NCBI RefSeq assembly: GCF_011170065.1
Contig: NZ_BLLH01000002.1
Coordinates: forward strand, 1-64,000
Direction: 5' to 3'
Length of the DNA: 64,000 bases
From: Pseudolactococcus insecticola
GTDB lineage: Bacteria > Bacillota > Bacilli > Lactobacillales > Streptococcaceae
A program made the translations under genes and the position numbers. Below the pieces are notes generated by a model that had not been told where the DNA came from, searched no databases, and worked only from the letters and a program-made list of their open reading frames with translations. Below are positions 47,136 to 57,013 of this stretch, one piece after another. Each line of letters begins with the position of its first letter. Positions within the stretch are counted from its first letter, which is position 1.

Positions 47136-48290
47136 TTAGGCAGAAAAGACTTTTTCTCCATTCAAATACGTTGCTGCTAACTCCAAATCAGATTCTAACA
47201 CGATAAAGTCTGCGTCAAAACCTGCTTTGATGCGTCCACATTTATCATCAATGCCGACAGATTTTGCAGGAATCAGCGTTGTCATCATGACAGCTTCTTC
47301 TGGTGATGCGATGCCCCACTCAACGACGTTTTTAAGACCATCTTTGAGCTTAAGAATTGATCCAGCAAGATTACCACCGTCTTTAAGACGTGCTGTCCCA
47401 TTTTCAACGATGACGGGATATTCACCTAGCATGTAGTCGCCATCAGGCTCACCGCCCGCGCGCATACAATCGGTCACCATGGCAACATGGTCATGGCCTT
47501 TTTGTTTCATCAGAACGTCACAGGCCTTCGGATGAACATGGTGGCCGTCACAGATCAGCTCAGCATAGGTATGCGGAATTTCATAAACTGCACCCACCAT
47601 ACCAAGCTCACGGTGCGTCAGACCACGCATGCCGTTATAAGCGTGTACCCAGATACTTGCGCCAGCTTCTGCGCCACGGACCGCTTGTTCGTAGGTCGCA
47701 TCAGAATGCCCGAGCGCTACTTTTGTACCCGTTGCAACAACTTTTGAGATGAAGTCTTCAACACCGTCACGCTCAGGCGCAACTGCGATTTTCAAAAGCT
47801 TACCTTTTGCGGCTGCTTGCCAGCCTTGAAATTCTTCAAAGCTTGGGTTGCGCATATAATCTGCATTTTGCGCCCCTTTATACTTTTCAGTGAAATAGGG
47901 ACCTTCAAAGAAAATACCTTGAATTTTTGCACCACTTGCTTCTGTATAATGCTCACCAATGGTCTCACAAATATCACGCAATTGCTCATAGCTTGCTGTC
48001 AAGGCAGTTGGCAAAAATGACGTCACACCCGTTGACAAGAGTGCATCACTCATGGTGTGCACAATCCCATCTTTATCGTTATCCATGACATCTGCACCCG
48101 CATACCCATGGACATGGGTATCAACTAATCCTGGTGCAATAAATTTGCCAGTATAGTCAATCACCTCAGCATTTTCTGGTACCGCTGTGACATGTTGACC
48201 AAATTTGCCGTCGGTTACAGTCAAATACCCTGCGCCTTTAACCTCATAGGGATAGAAAAATTTATCTGCTTTAATATAGTAAGTTGCCAT
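47136..48290 (-). CDS. nagA: N-acetylglucosamine-6-phosphate deacetylase
   Basis: 384 residues, amidohydrolase fold. Metal and substrate motifs: DTHVHGYAGADVMD, the metal-binding Glu in FFEGPYF, GHSDATYEQA, ICDGHHVHP, and MVTDCMRAGG carrying the catalytic Asp. It deacetylates GlcNAc-6-phosphate for amino sugar use or recycling. Monocistronic with AGAGG upstream of the ATG. Confidence 0.94.
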   Translation of the reverse strand: MATYYIKADKFFYPYEVKGAGYLTVTDGKFGQHVTAVPENAEVIDYTGKFIAPGLVDTHVHGYAGADVMDNDKDGIVHTMSDALLSTGVTSFLPTALTASYEQLRDICETIGEHYTEASGAKIQGIFFEGPYFTEKYKGAQNADYMRNPSFEEFQGWQAAAKGKLLKIAVAPERDGVEDFISKVVATGTKVALGHSDATYEQAVRGAEAGASIWVHAYNGMRGLTHRELGMVGAVYEIPHTYAELICDGHHVHPKACDVLMKQKGHDHVAMVTDCMRAGGEPDGDYMLGEYPVIVENGTARLKDGGNLAGSILKLKDGLKNVVEWGIASPEEAVMMTTLIPAKSVGIDDKCGRIKAGFDADFIVLESDLELAATYLNGEKVFSA

Positions 48291-48386
48291 GTTAAAATCC
48301 TCTCATTCTTTGTTTTTATTTTACAACTTTTTCAGGTTTTTGTCAAAAGTGGTCTAGTCCAATTCCGACAAAAAAGCGAGAAAAAC

Positions 48387-49553
48387 TCACTCGCTCTTGT
48401 CTTGATTTGAAAGTGCTAATAATTTTGCCTTGATTTCTTCTTCAAGCTGTGCCAATTCGACTTCACCCTGACGGCGTTTTTGTGCCCCTTCACGTTGAAT
48501 TGTCATCGTTTCTTGAATCGTTTCAATCAAGTTCTGTTGCGTTGTTTTCAGTGTTTCAACGTCAACTACACCGCGCTCATTTTCACGTGCCGCTTCGATT
48601 GACGACTGTTTCAGCATTTCTGAATTCTTCGTCAGAAGATCATTCGTCGTAGTTGACACGATTCGTTGGCTCGTCAGAGCATCTTTTTGCTTGAGTAAGG
48701 TCAACGCGATCGCCACTTGATTTTTCCACAATGGAATTGCCGTATTGATAGATGTTTGGATCTTTTCAGCCAATTCTTGGTTGGTGTTTTGGATCATGCG
48801 GATCTGTGGCGCTTGCTGAATGGTAATCTGACGTGCCAATTTCAAGTCATATTGACGCTTATCAAGACGATTTTTATAGTTTTCAAGGTCTGATATCTTT
48901 TGAATGGCGATGGCATTATCAGGAACATTTTCAGCATCAATCTTTGCCTGCGGGATAATCGTCTCATCTAACTCTTTAATCTTCATCTCAGCACCCGCAA
49001 TATAGACATTCAGGGCATGGAAATAATCCAAATTTTCATCGTAAAGCGTTTCAAGTGTTTTATTGTCATCAAGCAAGCCCTTGTATTCATGAGTCAGTTT
49101 GATTGAGATTTTGTCAATGCCCGCACCTAATTTTTGATATTTTTGTGTCACTTCAAAAATAGATCTCTTAACTCTGCCAAACATTTTTTTGAAAAAGCCA
49201 GGATCTTCAGCAACTAGGTCGTTGGGATTTGACTCTTGCAGTTGGAACATCAGGTCTGTCAGCGCTGTGCCGACTTCTCCCAAGTCCTGAGCCTGTACTT
49301 TATTGAGCACCGACTGTGAAAAATCGCCGATTTTCTTTTGCGCAACAGCCCCATATTCGATGACTGTTTGTGACTTATTTTCATCAAGGGATTTTGACAG
49401 CTCTTTTGCTTTGCTGAGTTCTTCTTCAGTAAGCGTTGAGACAACGGATTGTGCACTAGCGTCTGATAAAGCTTGCGTGGCAAGAGGATTTTCGACCACA
49501 GTTTCTTGCAATGTGTCTGCTTGCATCAAGTCATCTAAAATTTCATTCGCCAT
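48387..49553 (-). CDS. telA: Toxic anion resistance protein TelA
   Basis: 388 residues, mostly helical and coiled-coil; the TelA/KlaA family region spans about 50-380. Homologues are linked to tellurite and other toxic anion or membrane stress tolerance, but mechanism is not known. Its ATG overlaps the xpaC stop by 11 nt, the usual xpaC-telA pair. Confidence 0.88.
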   Translation of the reverse strand: MANEILDDLMQADTLQETVVENPLATQALSDASAQSVVSTLTEEELSKAKELSKSLDENKSQTVIEYGAVAQKKIGDFSQSVLNKVQAQDLGEVGTALTDLMFQLQESNPNDLVAEDPGFFKKMFGRVKRSIFEVTQKYQKLGAGIDKISIKLTHEYKGLLDDNKTLETLYDENLDYFHALNVYIAGAEMKIKELDETIIPQAKIDAENVPDNAIAIQKISDLENYKNRLDKRQYDLKLARQITIQQAPQIRMIQNTNQELAEKIQTSINTAIPLWKNQVAIALTLLKQKDALTSQRIVSTTTNDLLTKNSEMLKQSSIEAARENERGVVDVETLKTTQQNLIETIQETMTIQREGAQKRRQGEVELAQLEEEIKAKLLALSNQDKSE

Positions 49554-50058
49554 TTTCTACCTCATTTTTTATCTTTTCAATGTCGTCAGAAAGCTGATTT
49601 TCATAAGTTTTAGCAATCTTTTCTGACAAACTTCTGATAAGCTGCGTTGTTTGCGTCATCAGTTCAGCATCTAGCTTATCTAAACTTTTCAAATCATCAT
49701 AGTGCTCGACTAATTCTACCATATTTGGCAATTTTTTATAGAGAAAATCATCATTTTTCAAAACAGCATTTGGTGTCTGAACGATTAATTTGAAGAGTTT
49801 TTTTGCACTCGAAAGACCACCCGTCACTTTTTCGATAATCTGTAAATCACCATCTTTTTTGACAAATTTTTCCCAAGTCTGAATCTGATCTTTTGCCTCA
49901 CCCATGGTCTTGCGAAAAATCTCGATATCCTGTTCTTCCAAACCTTGTTTGCGGTACTGATCAATCAATTTTGGATTTTTCTTCTCTTTTTTATACGCCT
50001 TGATTAACCACAAAATAAGCACCACCACGATTAGCATTAATACTATCATTATCTTCAT
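49543..50058 (-). CDS. XpaC-like membrane-anchored protein
   Basis: 171 residues with an N-terminal membrane helix (about 3-20) and a helical body (YRKQGLEEQDIEIFRKTM...). It resembles the XpaC family (5-bromo-4-chloroindolyl phosphate hydrolysis protein), usually partnered with TelA. It is a short version of the family. TGC-TAAAAT ends 6 nt before the ATG with no proper Shine-Dalgarno sequence, suggesting a leaderless transcript for the two-gene operon. Confidence 0.75.
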   Translation of the reverse strand: MKIMIVLMLIVVVLILWLIKAYKKEKKNPKLIDQYRKQGLEEQDIEIFRKTMGEAKDQIQTWEKFVKKDGDLQIIEKVTGGLSSAKKLFKLIVQTPNAVLKNDDFLYKKLPNMVELVEHYDDLKSLDKLDAELMTQTTQLIRSLSEKIAKTYENQLSDDIEKIKNEVENGE

Positions 50059-50064
50059 AGTCCT

Positions 50065-50073
50065 ATTTTAGCA
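50065..50073 (-). promoter_or_regulatory. Leaderless-type extended -10 promoter of xpaC-telA
   Basis: TGC-TAAAAT on the minus strand, six nucleotides before the ATG at 50058. Confidence 0.5.
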
Positions 50074-50157
50074 TAATTTTTTTGGCTTTTCTCAGTCCAG
50101 AGAATGATTTTTCTAAAAGAATATGATAAAATAAAACGGAATACAATTGGAGGTATT

Positions 50158-51195
50158 ATGACCCAAAAAAAAATTGCTGTCCTTGGCCCAGGTTCATGGG
50201 GCACTGCTCTATCGCAAGTACTCAATGACAATGGTCATGAGGTTCGCATCTGGGGAAATGTTCCCGAGCAAATTTCTGAAATCAATACACAGCACACCAA
50301 TACACGCTATTTTAAGGACATTGTCCTAGATAGCAAGATTAAAGGCTATGATGACCTTACTACTGCCCTTGATGGCGTTGATGCCGTTTTGTTTGTGGTT
50401 CCGACAAAAGTAACGCGCTTAGTCGCAAAACAAGTCGCTGAAACATTGGAGCACAAAGTTGTGGTCATGCACGCCTCAAAAGGGTTGGAACAAGGCACAC
50501 ACGAGCGTATCTCAACCATTTTAGAAGAAGAAATTCCTGCTAATCTACGCTCTGAAGTCGTTGTTGTCTCTGGCCCGTCACACGCTGAGGAAACGATTGT
50601 CCGCGATTTGACACTCATTACTGCTGCCTCTAAAAACCTAGATGACGCCAAGTTTGTCCAAAACTTGTTTTCTAACGACTACTTCCGTCTCTATACCAAT
50701 GATGATGTGATTGGCGTTGAAACAGCTGCTGCTTTAAAAAACGTGATTGCTGTTGGCGCTGGCGCCTTACATGGCCTCGGTTTTGGGGATAATGCCAAAG
50801 CCGCCATCATTACTCGTGGCCTTGCTGAGATCACACGTCTCGGTGTGGCAATGGGTGCTAGTCCCATGACTTACATCGGCCTATCTGGTGTGGGAGATTT
50901 GATTGTCACAGGGACGTCTGTCCACTCGCGTAACTGGCGTGCTGGTGATGCCCTCGGTCGTGGCGAAAAACTTGCTGATATTGAGGCAAATATGGGCATG
51001 GTGATTGAAGGTGTTTCAACGACTAAAGTAGCACATGAACTTGCTGAAACTTTAGAGATTGATATGCCTATCGTTGACACCATCTACAACGTGATTTACA
51101 ATAATAAAGACATTCGTGATAGCATTGTCGAGCTCATGCGACGTGAAGCTCGACCTGAAAATGAATATATTATCGAAATAAAAGGATTAAATTAA
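50158..51195 (+). CDS. gpsA: Glycerol-3-phosphate dehydrogenase [NAD(P)+]
   Basis: 345 residues from the ATG at 50158, with GGAGG 6 nt upstream; the upstream in-frame extension is rejected. [13 protein letters not shown] binds NAD(P), and [22 protein letters not shown] holds catalytic lysine residues. It makes sn-glycerol-3-phosphate for phospholipids. galU follows after 1 nt, so they form an operon. An extended -10 TGA-TAAAAT lies about 30 nt upstream. Confidence 0.96.
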   Translation: MTQKKIAVLGPGSWGTALSQVLNDNGHEVRIWGNVPEQISEINTQHTNTRYFKDIVLDSKIKGYDDLTTALDGVDAVLFVVPTKVTRLVAKQVAETLEHKVVVMHASKGLEQGTHERISTILEEEIPANLRSEVVVVSGPSHAEETIVRDLTLITAASKNLDDAKFVQNLFSNDYFRLYTNDDVIGVETAAALKNVIAVGAGALHGLGFGDNAKAAIITRGLAEITRLGVAMGASPMTYIGLSGVGDLIVTGTSVHSRNWRAGDALGRGEKLADIEANMGMVIEGVSTTKVAHELAETLEIDMPIVDTIYNVIYNNKDIRDSIVELMRREARPENEYIIEIKGLN

Positions 51196-51196
51196 G

Positions 51197-52123
51197 ATGA
51201 CAATTGAAATTCAAAACAAAAAAGTTCGCAAAGCAGTTATCCCTGCTGCTGGTTTAGGGACACGTTTCTTGCCTGCAACGAAGGCGATTGCTAAAGAAAT
51301 GCTACCAATCGTTGACAAGCCAACGATTCAATTTATCGTGGAAGAAGCTTTAAAATCTGGTATTGAAGATATTTTGATCGTAACGGGCAAAGCTAAACGA
51401 CCAATCGAAGACCACTTTGACTCAAATATCGAACTTGAGATGTCACTCAAAGAAAAAGGCAAGACGGAACTCCTCAAATTAGTCGAAGAAACGACTGACA
51501 TTAACCTGCACTTCATCCGTCAAAGTCACCCGAAAGGCCTGGGGCATGCCGTTTTACAAGCTAAGGCATTCGTTGGTGATGAACCATTTGTTGTTATGTT
51601 AGGTGACGACTTGATGGAGTCTGAGGTGCCATTGACCAAACAACTCATCGATGACTACGAAAAAACGCATGCTTCTACCATTGCCGTGATGAAAGTCCCA
51701 CATGAAGAAGTTGATAAATACGGTGTCATCGCACCTGAAGGCGAAGTTGAAAAAGGTTTGTATAATGTTGCAAACTTTGTCGAAAAACCTGCTATCGCAG
51801 ACGCCCCTAGTGATTTAGCAATTATCGGTCGTTACCTCTTGACACCTGAGATTTTCGAGATTCTTGAAACACAAAAACCAGGTGCTGGTGATGAAATTCA
51901 GCTGACGGACGCCATTGAAACGCTCAATAAAACGCAACGTGTGTTTGCGCAAGAATTTACGGGCAAACGCTATGATGTCGGCGATAAATTTGGCTTTGTC
52001 GAAACAACGATTGAATATGGTCTCAATCACCCACAAATCAAAAACGCCCTTCATGACTATATCATCAAAAAGGGAAAAGAGCTTGAAAAAGCTAATAAAC
52101 CCGCCACTGCAGCTAAAAAATAG
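51197..52123 (+). CDS. galU: UTP-glucose-1-phosphate uridylyltransferase
   Basis: 308 residues. The nucleotidyltransferase motif [20 protein letters not shown] and the [10 protein letters not shown] substrate site are present. It makes UDP-glucose for cell-wall and capsule polymers. Second gene of the gpsA-galU operon, followed by a terminator. The lysine- and alanine-rich tail (about 295-308) is typical of lactococcal GalU. Confidence 0.96.
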   Translation: MTIEIQNKKVRKAVIPAAGLGTRFLPATKAIAKEMLPIVDKPTIQFIVEEALKSGIEDILIVTGKAKRPIEDHFDSNIELEMSLKEKGKTELLKLVEETTDINLHFIRQSHPKGLGHAVLQAKAFVGDEPFVVMLGDDLMESEVPLTKQLIDDYEKTHASTIAVMKVPHEEVDKYGVIAPEGEVEKGLYNVANFVEKPAIADAPSDLAIIGRYLLTPEIFEILETQKPGAGDEIQLTDAIETLNKTQRVFAQEFTGKRYDVGDKFGFVETTIEYGLNHPQIKNALHDYIIKKGKELEKANKPATAAKK

Positions 52124-52133
52124 GCAATAACAG

Positions 52134-52160
52134 AGTACTCAATTTCTGAGTGCTTTTTTG
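52134..52160 (+). terminator. Terminator of gpsA-galU
   Basis: AGTACTCA pairs with TGAGTGCT (one G-T pair), 5-nt loop, T run. Confidence 0.75.
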
Positions 52161-52204
52161 CTAAAAAAATATTTGGTAAATTTCAACAAAAACAAGGCAT
52201 AAAA

Positions 52205-52213
52205 TGATAAAAT
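52205..52213 (+). promoter_or_regulatory. Leaderless-type extended -10 promoter of the eetA-like operon
   Basis: TGA-TAAAAT ends 6 nt before the ATG at 52220 with no Shine-Dalgarno sequence. Confidence 0.5.
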
Positions 52214-52219
52214 ATAATA

Positions 52220-52639
52220 ATGAAAACGTTTGAAAACGTCAAAAAATTACAGATGAAACCGCTTGACTTTTTAGTAATTCTAATTTTGATGATGGCAAGT
52301 TTTGCACCCTTTTTATTGCTAAGTAGCCGTACACAAGCACCAAGCAATTTCGCACAACTACGGGTTAATGGTAAAGTCATTAAGACTTTCAACTTGTCAA
52401 AAAACAGCAGCTATCGCTACAAAGCAAAAGATGGTGACATCAATGATATTGCGGTTAAAAATGGTAAAATCGGCATTGTCTATGCCAACTGTGATGATCA
52501 GATCTGCGTCAGAAAAGGATTTATTGACAAGGTTGGTCAGACCATTGTTTGCTTACCACACAAGCTCGTCATCGAAGTGATGACGTCAAGTAACAAACCA
52601 GAGGACAATAAAGATAATAAGGTGGTGGATTACGGATGA
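52220..52639 (+). CDS. NusG domain II membrane protein (EetA-like)
   Basis: 139 residues: a membrane anchor at about 15-36, then a NusG_II domain (about 50-125) with CDDQICVRKGFI and GQTIVCLPHKLVIEV. Proteins of this type occur in quinone-dependent loci; in Listeria EetA belongs to the flavin-based extracellular electron transfer system. It overlaps the next gene (Gx transporter) by 4 nt and is followed by a polyprenyl diphosphate synthase, the eetA-eetB-dmkB order as I recall it. No cytochrome or Ndh2 gene is nearby, so the identification is tentative. Confidence 0.72.
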   Translation: MKTFENVKKLQMKPLDFLVILILMMASFAPFLLLSSRTQAPSNFAQLRVNGKVIKTFNLSKNSSYRYKAKDGDINDIAVKNGKIGIVYANCDDQICVRKGFIDKVGQTIVCLPHKLVIEVMTSSNKPEDNKDNKVVDYG

Positions 52640-53178
52640 CGCGCTTACATAGACAAGTCTACATCGCACTGTTGACAGCAACTGCAACGATTATCGGCAT
52701 TGTCGAGAGTCTCTTTCCATCGCCGTTTGCCTTTGCACCTGGTGCTAAATTTGGTTTTGCCAATCTCGTTATCCTGATCGCCATTTTCACCCTCAAAAAA
52801 TCAGAAGTCCTGACTTTGATGTGCCTGAAACTCTTGATAACAGCGCTTTTCACCGGTTTTTCTGTTTTTATGTATAGCGCTTCAGGCGGTCTTTTATCCC
52901 TGCTTGCCATGTATTTGGTCAAGCTTCTTGGACCTCGGTTGATTAGTCTGATTGGCATTTCTCTTGCGGGCGGGTTTTTCCACAATGTTGGTCAGCTCCT
53001 CATGGCTGCCTTTATTGCGCAGACTCCTGCTGTCCTCTTATATCTGCCTTGGCTAGCATTCTTTGGGCTTTTAGCAGGCTTTTTTATCGGCGTTGCTGGC
53101 AATTCGCTACTCTATAAAATCAAGCCAATCAGGCAACTCTTTAGCACAGAAAATAAAAATTGGATGACACACTCATGA
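52636..53178 (+). CDS. Gx transporter family / heptaprenyl diphosphate synthase component I (EetB-like)
   Basis: 180 residues, about five membrane helices. FPSPFAFAPGAKFGFANLVILIAI and SASGGLLSLLAMYL are typical of the Gx/HepS-I (pfam07456) family, related to ECF-type membrane subunits. Its ATG overlaps the previous stop (ATGA) and its stop overlaps the next start, so all three are translationally coupled. Exact substrate or role is unproven; EetB in Listeria is required for extracellular electron transfer. Confidence 0.78.
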   Translation: MTRLHRQVYIALLTATATIIGIVESLFPSPFAFAPGAKFGFANLVILIAIFTLKKSEVLTLMCLKLLITALFTGFSVFMYSASGGLLSLLAMYLVKLLGPRLISLIGISLAGGFFHNVGQLLMAAFIAQTPAVLLYLPWLAFFGLLAGFFIGVAGNSLLYKIKPIRQLFSTENKNWMTHS

Positions 53179-54119
53179 CCTTTTGGCACCCCTATCCTCA
53201 GCTTGAAAAAGAGCTGACCCAAGTACAAAAAATGATGACACAAGCCATCAAAGTAAAAAATCCTCAGACCCAAGCAGCGATTTTAGACATCCTAAACTCT
53301 GGCGGCAAGATGCTGCGACCTGCTTATTTATTGCTTTTTTCTGAGTTTACGAGCTTAGACCACGATAAAAAAGTAGCACTCGCAGCTTCTATCGAGCTTC
53401 TTCATACTGCGACTCTGATTCATGATGACGTGATTGATAAAGCAACCACACGCCGCGGCGTTCCTACCATTTCGCACCTTTATGGCAATGATGTCGCAGT
53501 CTATGCAGGCGACTATCTCTTTGTTGCGGTCTTTCGTCTCATGATTAAGCATGCGCTTGACCTCTCAAACCTTTCTCATCGGGTCAATGCCATGGAAAAA
53601 TTGCTCAATGGTGAACTGGGTCAGATGAACCTACGTTTTAATACAGATCAGACCATTGATGACTATCTGGACAATATCTCAGGTAAAACGGCCGAACTTT
53701 TTGCCCAGTCTTGTGCTATCGCACCTTTTGCTGACGGGCAAAATCGCCTTGCAAAGTTAGCTTATGATATCGGCCTTGACATCGGGATTGCCTTTCAGAT
53801 CATGGATGACTATCTTGACTATACGGCGGACGCAACAACCTTTGGTAAGCCAGTATTAGAAGATATTCGTCAGGGGATTTATTCAGCACCAGTTTTATTT
53901 GCCCTATCTGCTGATGCAAGCGTCGCTGAACTTTTGAAAAATCAAGACTTTGATGCGGTATTTGACATCATAAAATCGTCAGATGCCCTTATAAAAACGC
54001 ATGACCTTGCACAAAGCTACACACAAAAGGCACTCAAAAATATCGCAAAACTGCCTGATAATCCCGCCAAATCTGATATTCGTCAGATTACGCAACAACT
54101 CCTAGAAAGACAGCTATGA
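53175..54119 (+). CDS. Polyprenyl (heptaprenyl-type) diphosphate synthase
   Basis: 314 residues from the ATG at 53175, which overlaps the upstream stop as ATGA; a TTG at 53160 is less likely. Both aspartate-rich motifs are present: [10 protein letters not shown] and [10 protein letters not shown], plus [10 protein letters not shown]. It makes long-chain prenyl diphosphate, probably for (demethyl)menaquinone. It matches DmkB of the Listeria electron-transfer locus by context. rsmG follows with a 4-nt overlap. Confidence 0.88.
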   Translation: MTFWHPYPQLEKELTQVQKMMTQAIKVKNPQTQAAILDILNSGGKMLRPAYLLLFSEFTSLDHDKKVALAASIELLHTATLIHDDVIDKATTRRGVPTISHLYGNDVAVYAGDYLFVAVFRLMIKHALDLSNLSHRVNAMEKLLNGELGQMNLRFNTDQTIDDYLDNISGKTAELFAQSCAIAPFADGQNRLAKLAYDIGLDIGIAFQIMDDYLDYTADATTFGKPVLEDIRQGIYSAPVLFALSADASVAELLKNQDFDAVFDIIKSSDALIKTHDLAQSYTQKALKNIAKLPDNPAKSDIRQITQQLLERQL

Positions 54120-54835
54120 CACCAGAAGACTTTTACAGCACACTAGAAACCTTCAACATCACCCTATCAGAATACCAAAAACAGCAATTTGAAACGTATT
54201 TCAACTTTTTGGTCACTGAAAATGAAAAAATCAATCTGACAGCCATCACCGAAAAAAATGATGTCTATCTCAAACATTTTTATGACTCAGTTGCGCCGAT
54301 TTTATATGATTTAGTACCCAATCAGCCCATTAGACTGCTTGATATTGGGGCTGGGGCTGGCTTTCCTAGCTTTCCGATGAAAATCATTTTCCCTGAGCTC
54401 AACATCACAATTATCGACTCGCTTAACAAGCGCATCAAATTTTTGGCGGCACTTTCAGAAAAGCTTGGTTTTTCGTCTGATAGTATTAACTTACTACATG
54501 GTCGGGCAGAAGATTTGGGTCAAAATCCGAGTTACAGAGGGCAGTTTGATCTCGTTACGGCTCGCGCCGTGGCGCGCCTCAATGTGTTAAGTGAGCTGAC
54601 ATTGCCATTTTTAAAAAAAGACGGTAGCCTCATCTCGCTCAAGGCCAGTCAAATGCTGGATGAAATCGCTGAAAGTAAGCAAGCAATCGCAGTTCTTGGC
54701 GGCAAACTTACTGAAACGCGGGATTATACGCTACCAAACGGTGATGAGCGTCATCTGGTTGTCATCGAAAAGAAAAAAGAAACGCCTAAAAAATACCCGC
54801 GCCAAGCTGGCACACCAAATAAAAAACCACTATAA
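54116..54835 (+). CDS. rsmG: 16S rRNA (guanine527-N7)-methyltransferase
   Basis: 239 residues. AdoMet site [17 protein letters not shown] (about 73-89) and the conserved [19 protein letters not shown] are diagnostic. It methylates G527 of 16S rRNA. It starts inside the end of the polyprenyl synthase gene (ATGA overlap). Confidence 0.95.
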   Translation: MTPEDFYSTLETFNITLSEYQKQQFETYFNFLVTENEKINLTAITEKNDVYLKHFYDSVAPILYDLVPNQPIRLLDIGAGAGFPSFPMKIIFPELNITIIDSLNKRIKFLAALSEKLGFSSDSINLLHGRAEDLGQNPSYRGQFDLVTARAVARLNVLSELTLPFLKKDGSLISLKASQMLDEIAESKQAIAVLGGKLTETRDYTLPNGDERHLVVIEKKKETPKKYPRQAGTPNKKPL

Positions 54836-54838
54836 TCT

Positions 54839-54876
54839 AAAAAGCCTGTCATTTTGAAAATTGACAGGCTTTTTTT
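54839..54876. terminator. Bidirectional terminator after rsmG
   Basis: AAAAAGCCTGTCA and TGACAGGCTTTTT form a 13-bp stem, T runs on both exits; also ends the tetR-like gene on the minus strand, whose stop lies in the T run. Confidence 0.85.
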
Positions 54877-55468
54877 AATCTTCACGCCTCAATAGTTTCA
54901 AAACTACCTCATCTATCAACTGTTCCAAAAACGTGGTCGTAATCTCATGTTTATTCACGATGATCTCATAGCGCACCAGCTCAAACGGAATCAGCTTAGC
55001 ATAGTCGGACACTTCTAAAACATCCTCACCGCGCGCTTGTGCGTTCTCAATAATCTTGTTCATGATCGCAAGATTGCCTGTTTTTACCGCAAGAATCTGC
55101 TTTTCAATCACGGGATTTCCTTTTGAAATCTCGATTGTCATGGCCTGCATGAGCTCACGCCCTAAGATCTGCGATGATTGTAAAAAACGGTTGAAAACCA
55201 GCAACAAATCGCCACGCATACTCCCCGTATCAATCAAAATATCGCTAAATACACCAAGCGCATCTGTAACCTCGGCAAGCTTAGCAGTCATCAATAACTC
55301 AAACGGACTATTAAATCGCCTGTAAAGCACCGTCCTGCTCGTTTTTGCCTGTTTAGCAATCGCAGAAAACGTTGCTTGCTCAATACCTTTTGTGGCTAGA
55401 ATATCACGCGCTGCTCTGAAAATTTCTTCTTCTAGCGCTTCTCCACGCTTTCTGGTACTTGTCATCAC
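54875..55468 (-). CDS. TetR/AcrR family regulator
   Basis: 197 residues. The N-terminal HTH (about 14-55, with AARDILATKGIEQATFSAIA...TSRTVLYRRF) is typical; the C-terminal domain should bind a ligand. It is divergent from a DHA2 multidrug transporter and most likely represses it, as in many tetR-efflux pairs. GAGGATC precedes the ATG. Confidence 0.88.
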   Translation of the reverse strand: MMTSTRKRGEALEEEIFRAARDILATKGIEQATFSAIAKQAKTSRTVLYRRFNSPFELLMTAKLAEVTDALGVFSDILIDTGSMRGDLLLVFNRFLQSSQILGRELMQAMTIEISKGNPVIEKQILAVKTGNLAIMNKIIENAQARGEDVLEVSDYAKLIPFELVRYEIIVNKHEITTTFLEQLIDEVVLKLLRRED

Positions 55469-55518
55469 TGATCCTCATTTCATTTTTAAAATTTTAAGAA
55501 ACATACTGTACTTTATAC

Positions 55519-55581
55519 TTGCATTATATCAAATTTTGGTCTATAATAACATTATCAAAGTTTAAGGTACACGTTGTATCT
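55519..55581 (+). promoter_or_regulatory. Promoter and imperfect palindrome upstream of the MFS transporter
   Basis: TTGCAT (55519-55524), 17 nt, TATAAT (55542-55547). A near-palindrome AGGTACACGTTGTATCT at 55565-55581 lies downstream of the -10 and could bind the divergent TetR-type repressor. Confidence 0.5.
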
Positions 55582-55594
55582 AAAGGAGCCTATT

Positions 55595-57013
55595 ATGTCT
55601 AAACCTCAAAAATCTACTGAACAGATTCCAAAATCTGTCATCAATACTGCCTGGATCCTTGTGATTGGCGCCATTATGCCCATGCTTGATTCTACTATGG
55701 TCAACATTTCCATCGAAAAACTCAATCAAGACTTTGCAACAAGTCTGTCAACAATTCAGTGGGTCATCACAGGATTTGTCCTGACAACGGCGATTGCCGT
55801 GCCAATTGCAGGCTGGCTGGTCCAAAAATACAACGGTAAACGCATCTTTCTCTATGCTGAGATTTTATTTATGGTAAGCTCGCTCTTATCTGGTCTAGCT
55901 TGGAATGTTGAGAGCTTGATCGCCTTTCGACTCATTCAAGGATTTGCCTCAGGCTTGATTGTCACGCTCATCACGACCTTGCTTGTTGAGGTTGCTGGTG
56001 CCGAGTTCATGGGTAGGATCATGGCGATTGTAGGTGTCCCTATTGTTCTTGGTCCGATTTTAGGACCTGTCATCGGTGGTTTTATCGTACAGTCACTCAC
56101 TTGGCGCTATATTTTCTTTATCAATCTACCATTTGGTTTGATTGCGGTCTACCTGATTATCAAAAAATTGCCTGATTTTGTCCCAACTCAGCCAGATAGC
56201 AAGCTTGATTTTATTGGGATTAGTCTTTTGGGCCTGAGCTCATCTGCTATTATTTACGGGATTTCTGCAGGAAGTACACAGTCCAGCTTTTTCAATACGT
56301 CAACTGTCAGCTTTGTCGGGATTGGTCTTGCCTTATTGCTTACTTATGTCATTTATGCCAGTCGTGTTGGAAAAAAAGCGATTTTGCCACTGACCTTGTT
56401 CAAGTCTAAGAGTTTTACAGGTATCTCCATCGGTCTGTTTTTAACGGGCATTGCGACCAACGGCCCTATGATGCTACTGCCCCTTTTCTTTCAAAATGTT
56501 CGTGGTTTTAGCGTAATCAATGCAGCACTCATCATGATTCCTCAGGGCGTCGGGATGCTCCTTGCACGACCTACTATCGGAAAATTAGTCGATAAGATTG
56601 GCGCGAGAGTTGTGGTTCTGACGAGTCTTGCCATCACAGTAATCGGTACGCTGCCATTTCTATTTTTTGACAAATCATCAAACCTTGTTCTGATCGGTGT
56701 CTTTTTACTTATCCGAGGTGCCGGTATTGGTGGGATTTCTATTCCAATGATGGCGGATGCCTACACAGGTCTTGAAAAGTCTGAAATCGCACAGGCAAGC
56801 GTCGGTACACGTATTGTTCAAAACCTTGGTGGCTCATTTGGCTCTGCTGTCCTTGCAACCGTGGTTTCAAGCTCAATGAGCGGTCAGAAGCCTAGCGTAC
56901 CACTTCTGACGACTGCCTATCAAAACGGCTTTCTCGTTGCTTTGATTGTCAGTCTTGTTATCATCTTACCAAGTTTTCTTCTGACCAATAAAATCAAGAA
57001 ATCAGCTGATTAA
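55595..57013 (+). CDS. DHA2-family MFS multidrug transporter
   Basis: 472 residues from the ATG at 55595 with AAAGGAG upstream. About 14 membrane helices; PMLDSTMVNISIE in helix 1 (motif D1) and GPVIGGFIV (motif C) mark the EmrB/QacA group of proton-driven drug exporters. Divergent TetR-type regulator. Its last 20 nt overlap the 3' end of the convergent marR gene. Substrates unknown. Confidence 0.88.
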   Translation: MSKPQKSTEQIPKSVINTAWILVIGAIMPMLDSTMVNISIEKLNQDFATSLSTIQWVITGFVLTTAIAVPIAGWLVQKYNGKRIFLYAEILFMVSSLLSGLAWNVESLIAFRLIQGFASGLIVTLITTLLVEVAGAEFMGRIMAIVGVPIVLGPILGPVIGGFIVQSLTWRYIFFINLPFGLIAVYLIIKKLPDFVPTQPDSKLDFIGISLLGLSSSAIIYGISAGSTQSSFFNTSTVSFVGIGLALLLTYVIYASRVGKKAILPLTLFKSKSFTGISIGLFLTGIATNGPMMLLPLFFQNVRGFSVINAALIMIPQGVGMLLARPTIGKLVDKIGARVVVLTSLAITVIGTLPFLFFDKSSNLVLIGVFLLIRGAGIGGISIPMMADAYTGLEKSEIAQASVGTRIVQNLGGSFGSAVLATVVSSSMSGQKPSVPLLTTAYQNGFLVALIVSLVIILPSFLLTNKIKKSAD

